A stretch of 32,620 nt of DNA from Blepharisma japonicum. Taxonomy: Eukaryota > Ciliophora > Heterotrichea > Heterotrichida > Blepharismidae. Numbering within the stretch: position 1 is the stretch's first letter; each line of letters begins with the position of its first letter. This document shows, in pieces, positions 29,215 through 32,620 of this stretch. The stretch is taken from the NCBI GenBank assembly GCA_949751835.1, contig CATKHK010000173.1, positions 1 to 32,620 on the forward strand. Direction: 5' to 3'. The translations under genes were made by a program, and so were the position numbers. The notes beneath the pieces are model-generated. The model ran no database searches, had not been told where the DNA came from, and saw nothing but the letters and a program-made list of their open reading frames with translations.

Positions 29215-30678
29215 TTAAATCGCAGAGGTTTCGAATCTTTTTTCTTCGTTTTCGTCTTCCTCCTCGTCTGAAGAAATTGCAAGTTTTACCTCTTCCACTG
29301 AGTCGCCGCTTTCAGTGCCTTCTTCATCTTCATAGGAGCTATTTAATCCGAGCTGCTTGTGTTCAAATAAAACATTGTTGGTTCTGGAGTACTCATCGGG
29401 CTTGTGAGGGCATAAGCCAGCACTTTCAAGAAGATCATATGGATTGTCGACGCTTAAAGGGATTCCTGTATTATAAGGGAGTAGAGGAAGATTACCCTCA
29501 GGCTGAGGTGTTAGATAAGATTCAATCATAGTGCTTATAGGTCTGAAACAGGAAGGGATAATGCTAAATTGTTTTTTCATAGAAAAAGTAAGAAGCGATC
29601 GTCCAGCTTGTATGGTAACTTTATGAGCTAGCGAGATAGGGCGCTTTATTTGTATTAAAGTTCCAAATTTCCCCCCTGCATCTTCTAAATAAAAGTGCCC
29701 AGCAGCATAATTCAACATTGCATGGGTCCTTGACACAGATATATCTTGTGCCCTTAAGTCACATTCTTGGCTTCTTCCTATTTTTATTGAGCTTTTGCTG
29801 CACAAGCTCACAACGTGCAGACTCTTATTAGACGTTTTATCTTTACAAAGGCCTTCCAATATAATGTATTGCCCTGGCGGCTTAGGGATGTCCAAAAGCT
29901 CTATAACTTTTTGACCCAAAATAAATTTATATGGATACTCTTTTTTACATAAATCGCAACAAAGTTTTTTTCATACAAATGATACTGAACAGTCGCTATA
30001 TCTGCTAGTGATTTTTGATCTCAAGCACTGCTGTAGACATTTTATATGAATATATTTCATCGTACCATCACATTTACAAGGAGCTATTAGAGGGTTTTCG
30101 TCATCATTTGACTCACTTAAACAGATCCTGCAAGGCAGCTTATAAATTTTGGATGGCGGAGGTTCTTCACTGTGTTCGCTGCTTTGGTTTTGTGAAAGCA
30201 TATCAGACATACTAAATGTTTCAAGCCCAGGGACCACCGTTGAGCTTATTTCTTTAACCCTAAATTTCAATTTTCCTAGTTTTATTACATCGCCTTCCGC
30301 AAGTCTATAACCCTTAGCAGAATGGGAATTTTTGATTGCTCTTACAACAAGTCACATTTTCTCGAAATGATCTCTTCGAAGTTTTTTTCCATTTGCAGAA
30401 CTCACTGGGGTTATTGCAAAGTTTTCTGTTTATGAATTACTGTCAATAAGGTGGACTTTTAAAATATATTTCATTCCGCTTGTACCTGCAAGTGTACGAA
30501 AAGTTGGAGTAAACTCAAGATCGTCTCCATTTCTTATAAGAAAGCAAGGAGTTTCAGTCTTGATTAAGCTTTTGGAGACACTTTTTGAGTCATAGTCAAA
30601 GAGTTCGTTTGAATCTTTTTCCCATGTCAAAATGCTTGCTTGAATTCTGAGTTTTCATTACATTGCTTTAAAATTCAT
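29215..30678 (-). CDS. RING-CH + FHA domain protein (putative E3 ligase)
   Basis: 477 residues after removing introns 30647-30661 and 30426-30440; TGA-Trp at 30352-30354 and 29971-29973. Residues 1-135 may be an FHA-like beta region (RLAEGDVIKLGKLKFRV). A RING-CH (MARCH-type) finger spans 173-234: C173/C176, C191/C193, H201/C204 and C231/C234, with the conserved Trp226 encoded by TGA. An FHA domain (~286-357) follows, with GRS (291-293) and SRTH (306-309), the phospho-threonine-binding core. The tail is very acidic (ISSDEEEDENEEK). There is no membrane span, unlike typical MARCH E3s. It is inferred to ubiquitinate phospho-dependent partners. Confidence 0.85.
30426..30440 (-). other. 15-nt intron 2 of the RING-CH/FHA gene
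   Basis: On the minus strand GTAATTCATAAACAG, phase 1; splicing gives VHLIDKNFAITP. If retained, an in-frame TAA inside the intron stops translation. A at position 10. Confidence 0.85.
30647..30661 (-). other. 15-nt intron 1 of the RING-CH/FHA gene
   Basis: On the minus strand GTAATGAAAACTCAG, phase 2, after five codons plus two bases; splicing gives MNFKAIIQASILTWEKD. If retained, the TAA within the 5' splice site stops translation. A at position 10. It is supported by fit to the other introns and by supplying an ATG. Confidence 0.7.
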
Positions 30679-31043
30679 AAATTTATTTAATTATTTGATA
30701 TAATATAATTTTTAATTAAGATTTTGTTTTATAACTATGTATAGGTAAATCTCGTAGGGCTTTCATTTTACTTTCCTCAAAGATAAGGCAATCGCTATAA
30801 AGAAAAAATGAATATATTTCAAAATAGAAGGCCAAAGCCTTAATAATCTGAAGCAAGTGTTCATAGAAAAAAATTATTTATTCATAATTATCACTTGTCA
30901 CAATTTATAATTGCATGAATATTTACCCCGTAAAATTTAAAAGAATGTTTAAAACAAAAAATTAATTTTATTTAGTTATAATTTATAAGTACACTTCTTT
31001 CTTCGAACTTTTATTCGAATTTCTTTAAGAATTTTTATTTATT

Positions 31044-31650
31044 TATGAAAGATCTGCTAATGAGTTAATGAGTTTATATGAAAAAAATCCTGATATTTTG
31101 TTTTTTAAAGGGAATTCTTATTTTATTCTGGAAAATCAGCCTAAGAAAACAGTTTTTATGATGCCATCAAATTTTATCCAGACAGCAAAAATACCAAAGA
31201 AATTATTAGATTTAAAAAGAATTGTCAAATTTGAAAGATGAAGGGAATAAGCATTTCTAAGGATGTAAATTAAATACCTATTGACTGCTATACAGAAGCT
31301 TTGCCCATTAATCCAAAATGGCAAAAAATCGATATAGTGATACTTGCTAACCGAACAGCTTATAAAAATTTAGTAATAAAATGGCATACTGATAAAATGC
31401 AGATTCAGGAAAAAAAAGGCTGCAGAGTAAAAATTTAAAGATATTGAAGAGGCATGTATAGTTTTAAGTGATAAAAAAAGAAGGCAATATGATTTAGGAG
31501 GAATTTTAAAGGAATGCAACAAGGAATGCCAGAAGGGACACAATTGGATGTGGATCCAATAAATATTTCGACTTTTTCAGGGATAGCGCGGCATGATCTT
31601 TGGAAATAGAATTTTGAGGGAAAAAAGCTCAATATTTTGCAGGACCAAGA
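31044..31650 (+). pseudogene. DNAJC7-like (TPR + J domain) pseudogene
   Basis: Pieces in shifting frames match the TPR-J co-chaperone order. First comes SLYEKNPDILFFKGNSYFI, then YDAIKFYPDSKNTKEIIRFK, LKDEGNKHF, IDCYTEALPINPKWQKI and ILANRTAYKNL. A jump into the J domain follows with KWHTDK (HPD changed to HTD), KFKDIEEACIVLSDKKRRQY and DLGG. There are several frameshifts and TAA/TAG codons, and the later TPRs are missing, so this is a decayed gene, not a coding one. Confidence 0.8.
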
Positions 31651-32502
31651 GAAGGAGAATTTTATTCAGTTGGGTAAAGAGGAAACTATAAGTTTGACTT
31701 TCGAAAAGTAGTATTGTGAGAGATTATTATTGATTTAAAATCTTCGAATAAATAAGATATTTGGATATAAAATTTAAAATTATTAATCCGGTAAGAAATT
31801 ATATATTATTTAATTTTTTTTAGTAGCACCTAATCTTTTAATTATTCAGTAGCCAGATATATCCCAATAGATATATATATATACATTTACACAAATGTAT
31901 TCTTCAGATTTAGTCAATTTAATACTAAAATACTAGAGGAAAATTACTATTTCAAAAATAAGTAAAAAAAGTTATCTTCTGTTCATATAGGAGAGTTAAT
32001 GAGCATTCATTGATGTAAAGCTATTATATTAGATACATGAATTGATTCAGCTGTTAATTGCAGATTATATAAAAGAATATAATTATAGACCATCGTAAAA
32101 GCTAAATAAGAGTTTAAATGCAAATTAGATAGCGAGAATCTACAGCCACTAAAGAATGCATATTTTTTATATTTAGCATAAATTCATTTTGAAGTTAAAA
32201 ATAGCACTAAATTTTATTTTATAGTAAATTATGTTCAAACAAAATTAAAAATATTATTTATAAATATTACTCCATAAACTTTATATTATAAAATGAATTA
32301 GAATTTATTTGCTTTAGATAATTAATTTTATTTTTATCTTTAACAATTTCCTTCTTTAAACTTTATTAAGCCGATATTTTACTTATTTGTATATCTAAAC
32401 ATTTATATATTAAATTATATAAACAGAATATCATAAAGATTTTCAACTCAAGAACGTAAAGACAACTTTGATACCCCAGCAGAACTAAATAATCAGGGGG
32501 TG
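31651..32502. other. AT-rich spacer beside the rDNA
   Basis: Very AT-rich with a short TATATA tract near 31870-31885. No gene seen. It is presumably downstream spacer of the minus-strand rRNA unit. Confidence 0.5.
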
Positions 32503-32620
32503 ACAAATCGAAGGAAGGAGGCTGGATCTCAGTAGATCGTAAGACAAGCTTACTCTCGTACGTACAATCCCTCGTTCCATGTAAGTGGTCTGCAAAAGAT
32601 TTGTCCCAGTCACTATTTGG
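32503..32620 (-). rRNA. Large-subunit (28S-type) rRNA, 3' end, partial
   Basis: The reverse complement contains ATAGTGACTGGGACAAATC, then ACTTACATGGAACGAGGGAT and TCTTACGATCTACTGAGATC, and ends in a GATTTGT-like terminus. This matches the conserved 3' end of nuclear LSU rRNA in plants, fungi and ciliates as I know it. The molecule continues beyond the right edge. The exact 3' terminus (about 32503) is inferred from the GATTTGT ending of yeast 25S rRNA. Confidence 0.85.

Noticed and set aside
29277-29531. 84-codon plus-strand open frame
   Set aside because: Antisense to the FHA gene tail; no family features.
31136-31632. Minus-strand open frames of 62 and 65 codons
   Set aside because: They are antisense to the TPR-J pseudogene, whose plus-strand pieces show clear family similarity.
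1-32620. CRISPR array, insertion sequence or transposase gene
   Set aside because: No regularly spaced short repeats, no DDE/integrase-like frame and no terminal inverted repeats were seen.

Overview
The window looks like macronuclear DNA of a heterotrich ciliate, most like Blepharisma. Two features visible in the sequence point there. First, in twelve genes in-frame TGA codons must be read as tryptophan while TAA and TAG stay as stops. Several of these TGAs fall where the family has a conserved Trp (SepSecS 'YVVW', the SAM-hydrolase N-terminus, RING-CH). Second, there are six spliceosomal introns of exactly 15 nt (GTA...AG, A at position 10). The known pairing of UGA=Trp with 15-16 nt introns is Blepharisma; Stentor uses the standard code and Condylostoma has ambiguous stops. 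Everything was read by eye; no searches were run.

Layout. 1-8200 is a gene-poor graveyard. It holds one small open frame at the left edge, a duplicated D/A/C repeat complex around an intact glycine-zipper/J-domain gene (3303-3926, minus), an inverted fragment of the receptor gene found 8 kb to the right (1862-2202), a dynein heavy-chain stalk fragment (6931-7086) and other decayed coding-like stretches. 8271-19686 is very dense: an STPGR/SHIPPO axonemal protein, diverging across 18 bp from a SAM hydrolase (DUF62); a 1216-aa receptor with two periplasmic-binding-like domains and a multi-pass membrane part; a small secreted protein; a 1044-aa VWA protein; a tail-anchored UBC6/UBE2J E2; and SepSecS (selenocysteine synthase).

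20558-30678 is moderately dense: a coiled-coil protein, a DHHC-like membrane protein lacking the DHHC motif, a small hypothetical, a diaminopimelate-decarboxylase-family enzyme, an FCP1/SCP-type phosphatase, a second STPGR protein and a RING-CH + FHA protein. 30679-32502 is gene-poor with a DNAJC7-like (TPR-J) pseudogene, and the right edge enters the 3' end of LSU rRNA on the minus strand.

The most interesting point is a complete SepSecS gene in a genome that reads UGA as Trp, with one of its own conserved Trp residues encoded by UGA. If the Sec pathway works, UGA must be dual (Trp/Sec), as UGA is Cys/Sec in Euplotes. Other points are the possibly acquired SAM hydrolase and DAPDC-family enzyme, the DHHC pseudoenzyme, the stop-codon rule in the introns, and several gene-fragment duplications. 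Two axonemal-type STPGR proteins and the dynein relic fit a ciliated cell.
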